Origin: an uncultured Adlercreutzia sp.
GTDB lineage: Bacteria; Actinomycetota; Coriobacteriia; Coriobacteriales; Eggerthellaceae
Reading direction: 5' to 3'
Assembly: GCA_902478715.1 (NCBI GenBank)
Contig: CABSMC010000039.1
Location: 1-22,185 of the forward strand
DNA: 22,185 bases
Below the pieces are notes generated by a model. The model did not search any database, had not been told where the DNA came from, and saw only the letters and a list, made by a program, of their open reading frames with translations. Positions 14,862-21,495 of the stretch are shown here, piece after piece. Within the stretch, counting starts at the first letter, position 1. Each line of letters opens with the position of its first letter. The translations under genes were made by a program, and so were the position numbers.

Positions 14862-15329
14862 CTACTCCTTCCCCAGCATCGACCGCAGAAGCGCACGGGC
14901 CTCGCTCAGATGGCTGCGCACCGTGGAGGCCGGCATGTCGGTCATCGCGGCGATCTCGACGGTCTTGTACCCTTCGTAGTAGTGCAGGTACACGCAGGTC
15001 TTGTATTTCTCGGGAAGGGCCAGCACGGCCTCGAAGGCCTCGCCAATATAGGGCCGGCGCTCATCGCGGACTTCGTCGGGCATCTCGCCCCGACGGCTCA
15101 CCCGGGCGCTTCGCAGCACGTCGCGGCAGCGGTTCTGCGCGCAGGTGATTAGCCACGCCTTCTCATGCTCGGCATCGTTGAACGCGCGGGGATGCTCCAT
15201 CAGCGAAAGGAACACCGCCTGGGCGGCGTCCTCGGCCTCGGCGGCGCTTCCCAAAAAGGAGTAGCACAGCCGGTATACCGTCCCAATGTGGCGACGGTAC
15301 ACAGCTTCTATGTCGGTTTGCGAGGCCAC
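14862..15329 (-). CDS. ECF-type RNA polymerase sigma factor
   Basis: 155-residue sigma-70 family factor with only regions 2 and 4. Region 2 spans about residues 5-75 (YRRHIGTVYRLCYSFLG, AEDAAQAVFLSLM, KAWLITCAQNRCRD). Region 4 spans about 105-152 (LPEKYKTCVYLHYYEGYKTV, then STVRSHLSEARALL). The GTG start at 15327-15329 was chosen because AGGAG lies five bases upstream and the N-terminus fits the family; an upstream ATG in frame has no site and would lie in the luxR-type 3' region. It is followed two bases later by the VWA protein, the usual place for a cognate anti-sigma factor. Target promoters are unknown; no obvious ECF-type promoter was recognised in its own 103-bp upstream gap. Confidence 0.92.
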   Translation of the reverse strand: MASQTDIEAVYRRHIGTVYRLCYSFLGSAAEAEDAAQAVFLSLMEHPRAFNDAEHEKAWLITCAQNRCRDVLRSARVSRRGEMPDEVRDERRPYIGEAFEAVLALPEKYKTCVYLHYYEGYKTVEIAAMTDMPASTVRSHLSEARALLRSMLGKE

Positions 15330-15399
15330 GGCTTCTCCTTCCCTTTTCCCTAACACGATTGGAGAAGGCGTTTTGTCGGAAGATTTTGGGAAAAGCTCA

Positions 15400-15433
15400 A
15401 TGCGGGCGTTCCTGTCCCACTCGACTCCCGCAT
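15400..15433 (-). terminator. Hairpin at the luxR-type gene 2 stop
   Basis: ATGCGGG (15400-15406) pairs perfectly with CCCGCAT (15427-15433), and the stem abuts the TGA stop. On the minus strand it is followed by TGAGCTTTTCCC, a weak U-tract. It probably reduces read-through into the sigma-factor gene. Confidence 0.45.
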
Positions 15434-17103
15434 CAAACAAGCCCCGGGGCCTCGCGTTCGAAAAGGGCGATGATCTCGTCGCGGTTGTGGGTGTCGCATT
15501 TGCGATAGATGCTGCGCAGGTGCGACTTCACCGTGGATTCCGAGACGAACAGCGCGTTCTGGATGTACTTCAGGCCGTGGCCCGTCACCCACAGGCGGAA
15601 GACCTCGCTTTCGCGGGGCGAGAGGTCGTACTCGGCGCAGAAGGCGGTGTAGAGGTCTGGGCGCTCACCGCAAGAATGCTCGCCGATGCTCTCGCCGTCA
15701 GCGGGACGATCCTTCGACTCCGCGCCTGCGGCGCCGCGTTCGGAACGACACGGGAGAGAAGCTGCTGTTTCGGATGCAGCTGCGGGAGCTCCGGCCTCCC
15801 CGACTGCGACGGGAGGGGTCTCGCGGTAAGCGTTCGCACTCGCGCCTGCGGCGGCCTCGACGTGCTCGGCTGCGAGGGCTTCGGCCTCCCCTTCTTCGTC
15901 GTCAATGTCAAGCAGGTTGTAGCCCTCGCTGAAGGCGAAGCCGACGCCCAAAAGCACCAGCATGACGACGATAGCCATAAGCACAAGAGGGTCACTAGCG
16001 AGCAGGGGCGCCACCACCTGCCCCAGGGTTTTGCCAACGCATTCGGCGATCCAGCCCACGGCAAAGACCAGATGCGGCGCCACCGGCGTCTTCTTCGCGC
16101 CCAATGCCAGCACGACCCAGGCCATGGCCTCAATGATGTTGTGGGCGTGCAGCGTGAGCGCACCGTTGACATCCCCCAGGTAGAACGAGAAGAAAACGAA
16201 GGCCGCAGACGCGCACAGCAGCACTTTGTAGAGAATGGAGGGATCGATCTTCCCGCGGGCGAAAAAGCCGCTGGCCACGAAGAAGAGCGCCGCCGCCAGC
16301 GGAATGACGAGCGAAGGCGCACCGAGCTGCGAGAGATTATCGCGACCGACGACAATGGTAGTAATGGAGCTGAGCACGAAGAAGGTGATAGCGAAGCCAG
16401 CCAGCGTGCGCAGGGGCACGGCCGCCGACAGCACATCGGCAAGCCCCGGCGTTCGCGCCAGCAAGCGCTCGGGGGCACGCTCCCCGCGCTCTTCTTCCCG
16501 ATCAACGGCCGTCGCGCTACCTTGCAAGGCCCCTGGCGTCTCCTCCCCTTCCCCGCTCTTCGGCGCCTTCGCAGACGCCAAAGGCAGAAGCACGAAGGAC
16601 AGCATGGGCAGAAGCGAGGTGAGCACACTGGCCAAGGCGTCGTCGCATTGGACGAAGAACCAGCTTCCCAGTGCCGTCACGACGATGCTGCAGCCGGAGA
16701 GAACGATGATGCCGCGCGGGCCAATATGCGCGAAGGCGTCGAACCACGCCATGATGAGCAAGATGGCGAACCCACCCGAAAGTGCCATGCCTGTCACAAA
16801 AGCGCCCGGTATGGCGGCCAGGGTCGGATAGGTACACGCAAGGGTCCCCAAGCTCGTAAGAAGAGCCGCCCCGGCCACAAGCGGCGTGCGTCCCGAAAGC
16901 GACAGGTGCTGCCGGAAGAGAAGCAGGCATGCCAGGCACACAACGAGCCCGGGCACCATGGACAGAAGCGCCTGCAACGAGAAGCCGGGCGACGCGGCCC
17001 ACGGCACATAGAGCATCATAACGCCCCAGGCGCTGACGCTTCCGTAGCCCACCGCAAAGCGGATATGCTCCGGACGTATCCCTATGGCGTTGCGTTTGGT
17101 CAC
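15433..17103 (-). CDS. Membrane-embedded LuxR-type transcriptional regulator (2)
   Basis: 556-residue protein of the same architecture as regulator 1: about twelve hydrophobic helices (residues about 15-410), a long Glu/Ala/Ser linker (about 415-490) and a LuxR-type helix-turn-helix (about 493-545: LSPRESEVFRLWVTGHG, then STVKSHLRSIYRKCDTHN). No receiver domain. The GTG at 17101-17103 was chosen because GGGAGG lies just upstream; the ATG at 17122-17124 has no ribosome binding site and overlaps the best -10. It is divergent from the FAD reductase at 17446 across a 342-bp region with repeated elements, so that gene is its likely target. Its last codons and 3' flank are copied, in diverged form, beyond the sigma/VWA cassette. 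Low similarity to regulator 1 outside the helix-turn-helix suggests a different signal. Confidence 0.92.
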   Translation of the reverse strand: MTKRNAIGIRPEHIRFAVGYGSVSAWGVMMLYVPWAASPGFSLQALLSMVPGLVVCLACLLLFRQHLSLSGRTPLVAGAALLTSLGTLACTYPTLAAIPGAFVTGMALSGGFAILLIMAWFDAFAHIGPRGIIVLSGCSIVVTALGSWFFVQCDDALASVLTSLLPMLSFVLLPLASAKAPKSGEGEETPGALQGSATAVDREEERGERAPERLLARTPGLADVLSAAVPLRTLAGFAITFFVLSSITTIVVGRDNLSQLGAPSLVIPLAAALFFVASGFFARGKIDPSILYKVLLCASAAFVFFSFYLGDVNGALTLHAHNIIEAMAWVVLALGAKKTPVAPHLVFAVGWIAECVGKTLGQVVAPLLASDPLVLMAIVVMLVLLGVGFAFSEGYNLLDIDDEEGEAEALAAEHVEAAAGASANAYRETPPVAVGEAGAPAAASETAASLPCRSERGAAGAESKDRPADGESIGEHSCGERPDLYTAFCAEYDLSPRESEVFRLWVTGHGLKYIQNALFVSESTVKSHLRSIYRKCDTHNRDEIIALFEREAPGLV

Positions 17104-17122
17104 GATCCTCCCTTCCAGGGGC

Positions 17123-17128
17123 ATTATG
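17123..17128 (-). promoter_or_regulatory. Extended -10 for luxR-type gene 2
   Basis: On the minus strand TGCCATAAT reads as an extended -10 (TG-N-CATAAT, 5 of 6 to consensus). No clear -35 lies upstream. The start would be near 17116, giving a leader of roughly a dozen bases that just contains the ribosome binding site, consistent with the GTG start at 17103. Confidence 0.4.
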
Positions 17129-17182
17129 GCACAAGAAAGACCGCCTGGGCGCGGCCCCGTCGAAATACCGGACACAAACGGC

Positions 17183-17301
17183 CATTCAACCCTAACGGAC
17201 GATACTCCACCTGGGGTTTTGCCGCTCATTCAACCGTGATTTCGCCTTTTCCACCCGTCGAAGAAGCGCCGTTGCGGCTCGCATTCGACCCCGATTCGAC
17301 C
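17183..17301. repeat. Four ATTC(A/G)ACC elements phased at multiples of 11 bp
   Basis: ATTCAACC at 17184 and 17228, and ATTCGACC at 17283 and 17294. Successive spacings are 44, 55 and 11 bases. The first three are preceded by C. A related inverted element, GGTTGATG, lies at 17308-17315. Phasing near the helical repeat would put all sites on one face of the DNA, as expected for cooperative binding of a regulator. Confidence 0.5.
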
Positions 17302-17445
17302 CCGGCGGTTGATGCGCACCGCCGCCGCACGGGCCATGATAGCCCCAACAAGTCGGCCACGGCGCCGACGAAGAAACGCCCCCGGAACCGCCGGGGACGC
17401 CACGGGGCAGCACGGAAGCGCCCCACGGGAAACAGGGAGGTTCTC

Positions 17446-19245
17446 ATGTCTGAAATGAACGTCACTCGCCGCAACTTCCTCTCCGGAGCCGCGCTCGTCA
17501 GCGCCGCCATCGCGGGGGCCGGACTCGCCGGCTGCGCGCCGCAATCGGCCGCGCCGGCCGCCTCTTCGAGCAGCGCGGGCGAGACGCTTGGCACCACGGG
17601 CGCAGCCAATTCCACCGTCGGCTTCGACGGCACGGGCACGCTGCCCTGGCTCGGTGAGGCGCCCGCAATCAGCGACGATCAGGTGGAAGAAGAGCTGACG
17701 GCCGATGTGGTCGTGGTGGGCCTGGGCGCAGCCGGCGTGCCGGCGGCCCGCGCCGCGGCCGAGGCCGGCGCGAAGGTGGTGTGCCTGGAGTCTTCCTCGC
17801 ACCTCAACAGCGTGGCCAGCGACATGGCCATCTTCGGCGGCCAGACCCAAGCCCAGTGGGGCCGCGGCGACGGCTTCCTCGATAAGAAGATGGTCGTGAA
17901 CATGCACATGGAGGAGTGCAGCCACCACGTGAGCCAGAGCATCATCAGCCGCTACTACGACGAGTCCGGCGCCGCGCTCGACTGGTTCGTCGGCGCCAGC
18001 AAGAACCTGTACATGGCGCCCGAAAGCTATGCTGAAATTCCGGCGGACGCCCAGGCCAACTATATGTTCCCCTACATGTACCCGATGCCGGAGACCTACG
18101 ACTACAATAAAGAGGACCTGCCCTGCTATCCCACGTCCGTCGGCTTTTCCAGCCTGGCCACCGTCATGGCCGACAACCTACAGGCCGCCGTGGACGCCGG
18201 CGCCGAGGTGCGCTACTCCACCAAGGGCGTCGAGCTGATCCTGGACGATGCCGGCGCCGTGGCGGGCATCTACGCCCAGGCCGCCGGTTCCGACAGCTAC
18301 CTCAAGATCACCGCGCCCAGCGTCATTCTGGCCACGGGCGATTACCTGGGCAACGAGGACATGATGAAGTTCTACGCGCCGGAATGCGTGGAAAACGGCA
18401 TCAACATCCTGAGCATCGACCTTGATGATGAAGGCAACTACACCAATGTCGGTGAGGGCCACAAGATGGGAGCCTGGGCCGGTGCCGCCATCGAGCAGTG
18501 GCACGCCCCGATGATCCACCACATGGGCGGCGGCGCAGGCGCCGACGGCCGCGGCGTCATCGGCAACAACGGCTACCTCTGGCTGAACCTGCGCGGCAAG
18601 CGCTTCATGAATGAGGACCTGCCCGGCCAGCAGCTGGAGAACCAGGTGGAGCTGCAGCCGCAGCGCAAGGCCTACCAGTTCTTCGACGCCTCCTGGCCCG
18701 AGCAGCTGGCGTACTTCCCCGCCGCCCACGGCGTGGCCTGCATCTACCGCGACGAGCCTCTGCCCGAGTACACCGCCTCCGGCCTGCGCATCAACGTGCG
18801 CACCCCCGCCGACATCGACGCGGCCGTGGAAGAGGGCCGTTGCCTTAAGGCCGACACCATCGACGAGCTGCTCGGCATGATCGAGGGCATGGATGTCGAG
18901 ACCGCCAAGGCCTCCATCGAGCGCTACAACGAGCTGGCCCGCGCCGGCGAGGACACCGACTTCTTCAAGAGCTCCCAGCGCCTGTTCGCCCTGGAGAACG
19001 GCCCCTTCTACGCCGCCGAGTGCGGATGCGCCCTCACCCTGGGCAACCTGGGCGGCCTGGAGTCCGACGAGGACTGCCACGTGTACAACACCGACCGCGA
19101 GCTCATCCCCGGCCTGTACGCGGCCGGCGCCACCCAGGGCGGCCGCTTCGCGGTGCAGTACCCCATCTCGCTGAAGGGTCTCTCCTGCGGCATGTGCATG
19201 GTGTACGGCAAGATCGCCGGCGAGAACGCCGCCGCTGGAAAGTAA
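17446..19245 (+). CDS. Tat-exported lipoprotein FAD-dependent reductase (fumarate/urocanate reductase-like)
   Basis: 599-residue flavoprotein of the fumarate-reductase/succinate-dehydrogenase flavoprotein fold. The leader has a twin-arginine motif TRRNFL (7-12), a hydrophobic stretch and a lipobox LAGC (27-30), predicting Tat export and lipid anchoring at C30. A Ser/Ala linker follows. The FAD Rossmann motif GLGAAG is at 92-97, ending in VVCLE (111-115). The C-terminal flavin signature is IPGLYAAGATQGGRFAVQYP, and the C-terminus GKIAGENAAAGK is typical. No CxxCH heme or FMN-binding domain is present, so electrons must come from another protein. AGGGAGG lies five bases before the ATG. It is single-gene, divergent from LuxR regulator 2, and followed by a strong terminator. 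Eggerthellaceae carry many such paralogues acting on diverse small-molecule acceptors; the substrate here is unknown. Confidence 0.93.
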   Translation: MSEMNVTRRNFLSGAALVSAAIAGAGLAGCAPQSAAPAASSSSAGETLGTTGAANSTVGFDGTGTLPWLGEAPAISDDQVEEELTADVVVVGLGAAGVPAARAAAEAGAKVVCLESSSHLNSVASDMAIFGGQTQAQWGRGDGFLDKKMVVNMHMEECSHHVSQSIISRYYDESGAALDWFVGASKNLYMAPESYAEIPADAQANYMFPYMYPMPETYDYNKEDLPCYPTSVGFSSLATVMADNLQAAVDAGAEVRYSTKGVELILDDAGAVAGIYAQAAGSDSYLKITAPSVILATGDYLGNEDMMKFYAPECVENGINILSIDLDDEGNYTNVGEGHKMGAWAGAAIEQWHAPMIHHMGGGAGADGRGVIGNNGYLWLNLRGKRFMNEDLPGQQLENQVELQPQRKAYQFFDASWPEQLAYFPAAHGVACIYRDEPLPEYTASGLRINVRTPADIDAAVEEGRCLKADTIDELLGMIEGMDVETAKASIERYNELARAGEDTDFFKSSQRLFALENGPFYAAECGCALTLGNLGGLESDEDCHVYNTDRELIPGLYAAGATQGGRFAVQYPISLKGLSCGMCMVYGKIAGENAAAGK

Positions 19246-19264
19246 GAAGCCGCAAGCAACATCT

Positions 19265-19317
19265 GGCCCGTGCCGCGCGTGCCGCTGCCTGGCACCCGTA
19301 GCACGGGCCGTCTTTTT
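19265..19317 (+). terminator. Strong intrinsic terminator of FAD reductase gene
   Basis: GGCCCGTGC (19265-19273) pairs perfectly with GCACGGGCC (19301-19309), with an inner GTGCC/GGCAC stem, followed by GTCTTTTT on the plus strand. It lies 20 bases after the stop codon. Confidence 0.88.
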
Positions 19318-19351
19318 GTCAGCGCCAGTCGGCGTCTCCGACATTTTTGCA

Positions 19352-19513
19352 CCTCGGGCTGCGGTGTAAGCTGAATACAACAAATGCGTCCAAGCTTATG
19401 ACCTGGTATTTCTTCATTTTCTAGAAAGTTACCCTGCACAAACACCGCAGCCCGAGGCGCCATTTTGCCGCACAGCGCTCCCGCATTCGCCAAAATGCCG
19501 TCTCGGGCTGCGG
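19352..19513. repeat. Three-copy palindromic repeat cluster (core CTCGGGCTGCGG)
   Basis: A 16-bp sequence at 19352-19367 (CCTCGGGCTGCGGTGT) is repeated as a perfect inverted copy at 19442-19457. A third copy of the core, in the first orientation, is at 19502-19513. Copies two and three extend into a 23-bp inverted repeat (19446-19468 with 19491-19513) with one mismatch and one G-U pair, able to form a long hairpin with a 22-base loop. Copies one and two bracket an AT-rich 74-base core. This looks like a REP/BIME-type or MITE-type element that may also end ackA transcription. Confidence 0.75.
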
Positions 19514-19547
19514 GTCGGCGGCTTCCCGCCTGCTGGCGAGCGGAGCC

Positions 19548-20762
19548 TTACCCCAGCTGACTTACCAGGTTGTCGGTTTCGCGGGCGATGCGCATCTCCT
19601 CGTCAGTGGTGACCACGCAGATTTTGATGGGGCTGTCGTCGATGGAGATGATGCGGTTCACGCCGATCTGGCCCACCACGTGATTGCGCTCGCGGTCGAG
19701 GATCATGCCCATGTGCGCGAGTCCCTCGAAGATGAGCTCGCGCAGCTCGGCGGAGTTCTCGCCGATGCCGGCGGTCATCACCACGGCGTCGGTGCGGGTC
19801 ATGGCCGCGTAGAAGCCGCCGATGGCCTTCTGCACCCGGTACACGTACATGTCGATGGCCAGCCGCGCCTGCTCGTTGCCCGCATCGGCCGCCGCCAGCA
19901 CGTCGCGCATGTCGGCCGACAGCCCCGACACGCCGAGCACACCGCTCTCGCGGTTCAGCACGGCATCCATCTCGTCGAAGGAGATGCCCTCGCGGCGCAT
20001 GATGTAGGTGAGGATGGCCGGATCGATGGAGCCGGAGCGCGTGCCCATCATGAGGCCCTCCAGCGGCGTGAAGCCCATGGTGGTGTCGATGGACTTCCCA
20101 TGGTTGACCGCCGTGATAGAGCCGCCATTGCCGAGGTGGCACGTAATGAGTCCCAAGTCGCGCAGCGGACGACCGAGCAGGTTAGCCGCCTGCTGGGCCG
20201 CATAGCGGTGGCTCGTACCGTGGGCACCGTAGCGGCGGATGCGATAGTCGTCGTAGTAGCGGGCCGGCAGCGGGTACATGTAGGCCTTCGCGGGCATCGT
20301 GGCGTGGAAGGCCGTGTCGAAGACGGCCACTTGGGGCGTGTTCGGCATGAGCGCGGCCATCATGTCGATGCAGGCGTCGGCCGGCGGGTTGTGCAGCGGC
20401 GCCAGCTCCTCGCACAGTTCGAGCTTCTCGCGGGCCGGCTCGTCGATGATGACGGACTTGGTGAAGTACTCGCCGCCGGCCACGATGCGGTTGCCGATGG
20501 CGTCAATTTGCGAAAGGTCGCTGATGGGACTCTCCGGATCGTCCACCAGCACTTCCAAAAGTTTCTTCAGACACTCGGCTACTGTCATATCCGCCACATG
20601 ATAGGTGACCTTCTGGAAATCGGGCGCAAAGGCCACGTTCATGTAAGCGTCGGGGGTTCCCACCTTCTCGGCCAGGCATTTCATGAGCGAAACCTTGCCG
20701 TCGGTCTCGATAAGCTGGCTTTTCAGCGACGACGAACCCGCATTCACGACGAGTATGCGCAT
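19548..20762 (-). CDS. ackA: Acetate kinase
   Basis: 404-residue acetate kinase, converting acetyl phosphate and ADP to acetate and ATP, a core energy step in anaerobes. The N-terminal phosphate-binding NAGSSSLK (7-14), R92 in NRIVAGG, D149 in VFDTAFH, HGTSHRY (181-187), GNGGS (211-215) and GIGENS near the C-terminus are all present. The His that usually precedes the conserved Arg is Asn here (N91). The start at 20760-20762 was chosen for the family N-terminus and AAGGGGA six bases upstream; an ATG two codons earlier is too close to that site. No phosphotransacetylase gene (pta), its usual partner, lies within the window. A tRNA-Pro gene is immediately upstream on the same strand, separated by a hairpin. 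Confidence 0.96.
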   Translation of the reverse strand: MRILVVNAGSSSLKSQLIETDGKVSLMKCLAEKVGTPDAYMNVAFAPDFQKVTYHVADMTVAECLKKLLEVLVDDPESPISDLSQIDAIGNRIVAGGEYFTKSVIIDEPAREKLELCEELAPLHNPPADACIDMMAALMPNTPQVAVFDTAFHATMPAKAYMYPLPARYYDDYRIRRYGAHGTSHRYAAQQAANLLGRPLRDLGLITCHLGNGGSITAVNHGKSIDTTMGFTPLEGLMMGTRSGSIDPAILTYIMRREGISFDEMDAVLNRESGVLGVSGLSADMRDVLAAADAGNEQARLAIDMYVYRVQKAIGGFYAAMTRTDAVVMTAGIGENSAELRELIFEGLAHMGMILDRERNHVVGQIGVNRIISIDDSPIKICVVTTDEEMRIARETDNLVSQLG

Positions 20763-20784
20763 GAGCATTCCCCTTCCATACAAG

Positions 20785-20809
20785 AAGAGCCGGCGCGGGG
20801 CCGGCTCTT
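20785..20809 (-). terminator. Hairpin between tRNA-Pro and ackA
   Basis: AAGAGCCGG (20785-20793) pairs perfectly with CCGGCTCTT (20801-20809) around a seven-base loop. On the minus strand it lies nine bases after the tRNA 3' end and is followed by CTTGT, a poor U-tract. It may terminate the tRNA transcript or act as a processing/leader element of ackA. Confidence 0.5.
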
Positions 20810-20817
20810 GAATTCGA

Positions 20818-20894
20818 TGGTCGGGTTGACAGGATTTGAACCTGCGGCCTCTGCGTCCCGAACGCAGCGCTCTACCAAACTGAGCCACAACCCG
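20818..20894 (-). tRNA. tRNA-Pro (anticodon CGG)
   Basis: 77 bases including encoded CCA. Acceptor stem CGGGTTG pairs with CAACCCG followed by A-CCA. The anticodon arm is CTGCG-TTCGGGA-CGCAG, giving anticodon CGG, which reads CCG proline codons. The T-arm contains GGTTCAAATCC. All cloverleaf stems can be traced by eye. Confidence 0.95.
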
Positions 20895-20922
20895 AAATGC
20901 TTCCTTGCGGACAGCGAACGAT

Positions 20923-20950
20923 ATGATACCACAGAGCACGCACAGTGCAA
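20923..20950 (-). promoter_or_regulatory. Promoter of tRNA-Pro (and possibly ackA)
   Basis: On the minus strand, -35 TTGCAC (20945-20950), 16-base spacer, and -10 TATCAT (20923-20928) with an upstream TG making an extended -10 (TGGTATCAT). Transcription would begin near 20916, about 22 bases before the tRNA 5' end. Confidence 0.65.
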
Positions 20951-20969
20951 GGGGGAAGTCAGGGGAATT

Positions 20970-21452
20970 TTAAGCCTGCCCACGTTCGGCGAGCTTTTGG
21001 GCCAGGTACTCTTTCGGCACCACCTTCACCACGATGACGCCGTCGCTGATGACATCGCCGTCCCCGTCATAGGCGACCACCTCCCAGTACAGCTTGTAGC
21101 CGGCCTTCGACGACGGTTTGCGCTCGGCGAGTTTCGCCACGCCGCGAGCCACGTCGCCTTCCCGACCGCTCTTCTTGTGACGGATGGTCACCTCCACGCC
21201 AAAGGGCTGCTCGGTCTCCAAGTCGCATGCCAGCTCGCCGCCGGCCGAAGCGACCGATTCCAGAAGCGCGATAGTGGCGCCCCCGTGCAGAAAGCCGAAA
21301 GGCTGCAAAAGCGCCGGAGTGATGGGCATCTCCGCCTCGACGAGACCCGGTTCCACCTTGGTGAAGTGAACGCCCAGCGTGCGGTTGAGCCCCTGCGTCT
21401 CACGCTTCTGCGCCACTTCCAGGGCCGCGCCCGTCAGATTCGTCTCCGTCAT
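20970..21452 (-). CDS. PaaI-family hotdog thioesterase
   Basis: 160-residue hotdog-fold acyl-CoA thioesterase. The central helix motif HGGATIALLESVAS (56-69) contains H56, G57-G58 and the likely catalytic E65, as in PaaI and MenI (1,4-dihydroxy-2-naphthoyl-CoA hydrolase) proteins. A Coriobacteriia species needs menaquinone for its reductases, so a MenI role is possible, but the family is broad and nothing nearby is menaquinone-specific. The start at 21450-21452 (MTETN) fits the family N-terminus; AAAGGA lies about ten bases upstream, a somewhat distant site. The frame is open further upstream but that part is Arg-rich and not family-like. It lies 43 bases after the membrane-protein gene at 21496 and may be co-transcribed with it. 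Confidence 0.88.
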   Translation of the reverse strand: MTETNLTGAALEVAQKRETQGLNRTLGVHFTKVEPGLVEAEMPITPALLQPFGFLHGGATIALLESVASAGGELACDLETEQPFGVEVTIRHKKSGREGDVARGVAKLAERKPSSKAGYKLYWEVVAYDGDGDVISDGVIVVKVVPKEYLAQKLAERGQA

Positions 21453-21495
21453 CGCGTTTGCATCCTTTCGCGCCAGGCGCCTTCCCGGCTCCCGC

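Larger units (their letters stand above)
17104..17445. other. 342-bp divergent control region, luxR 2 / FAD reductase
   Basis: No gene is seen. It contains the luxR 2 promoter (17123-17128), the ATTC(A/G)ACC series (17183-17301), and two hairpins in the probable FAD-reductase leader: GTCGGC/GCCGAC (17352-17357 with 17364-17369) and CCCCGG/CCGGGG (17380-17385 with 17391-17396). No strong plus-strand promoter was found, which fits activator-dependent expression. Confidence 0.6.
19246..19547. other. 302-bp convergent intergenic region, FAD reductase / ackA
   Basis: No gene is supported. It contains the plus-strand terminator (19265-19317) and the palindromic repeat cluster (19352-19513). The 74 bases at 19368-19441 are markedly AT-rich for this genome (28 of 74 are G or C). 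No clear U-tract terminator for the minus-strand ackA gene was found apart from the repeats themselves. Confidence 0.65.

Noticed and set aside
12934..15329. Sigma/VWA pair as a transposon or integrative element
   Set aside because: No transposase, integrase or terminal inverted repeats were seen. Only the diverged direct repeats support mobility, so it is reported as a relic rather than called a mobile element.
17104..17229. Longer start for LuxR regulator 2
   Set aside because: The extra residues lack a ribosome binding site and family character, and the best -10 lies inside them.
15286..17445. Upstream in-frame extension of the FAD reductase gene on the plus strand
   Set aside because: The frame is open but antisense to LuxR regulator 2, and the Tat signal with its ribosome binding site fixes the start at 17446.
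19008..19493. Minus-strand open frame crossing the repeat cluster
   Set aside because: It is antisense to the FAD reductase 3' end and runs through the terminator. No ribosome binding site or domain was recognised.
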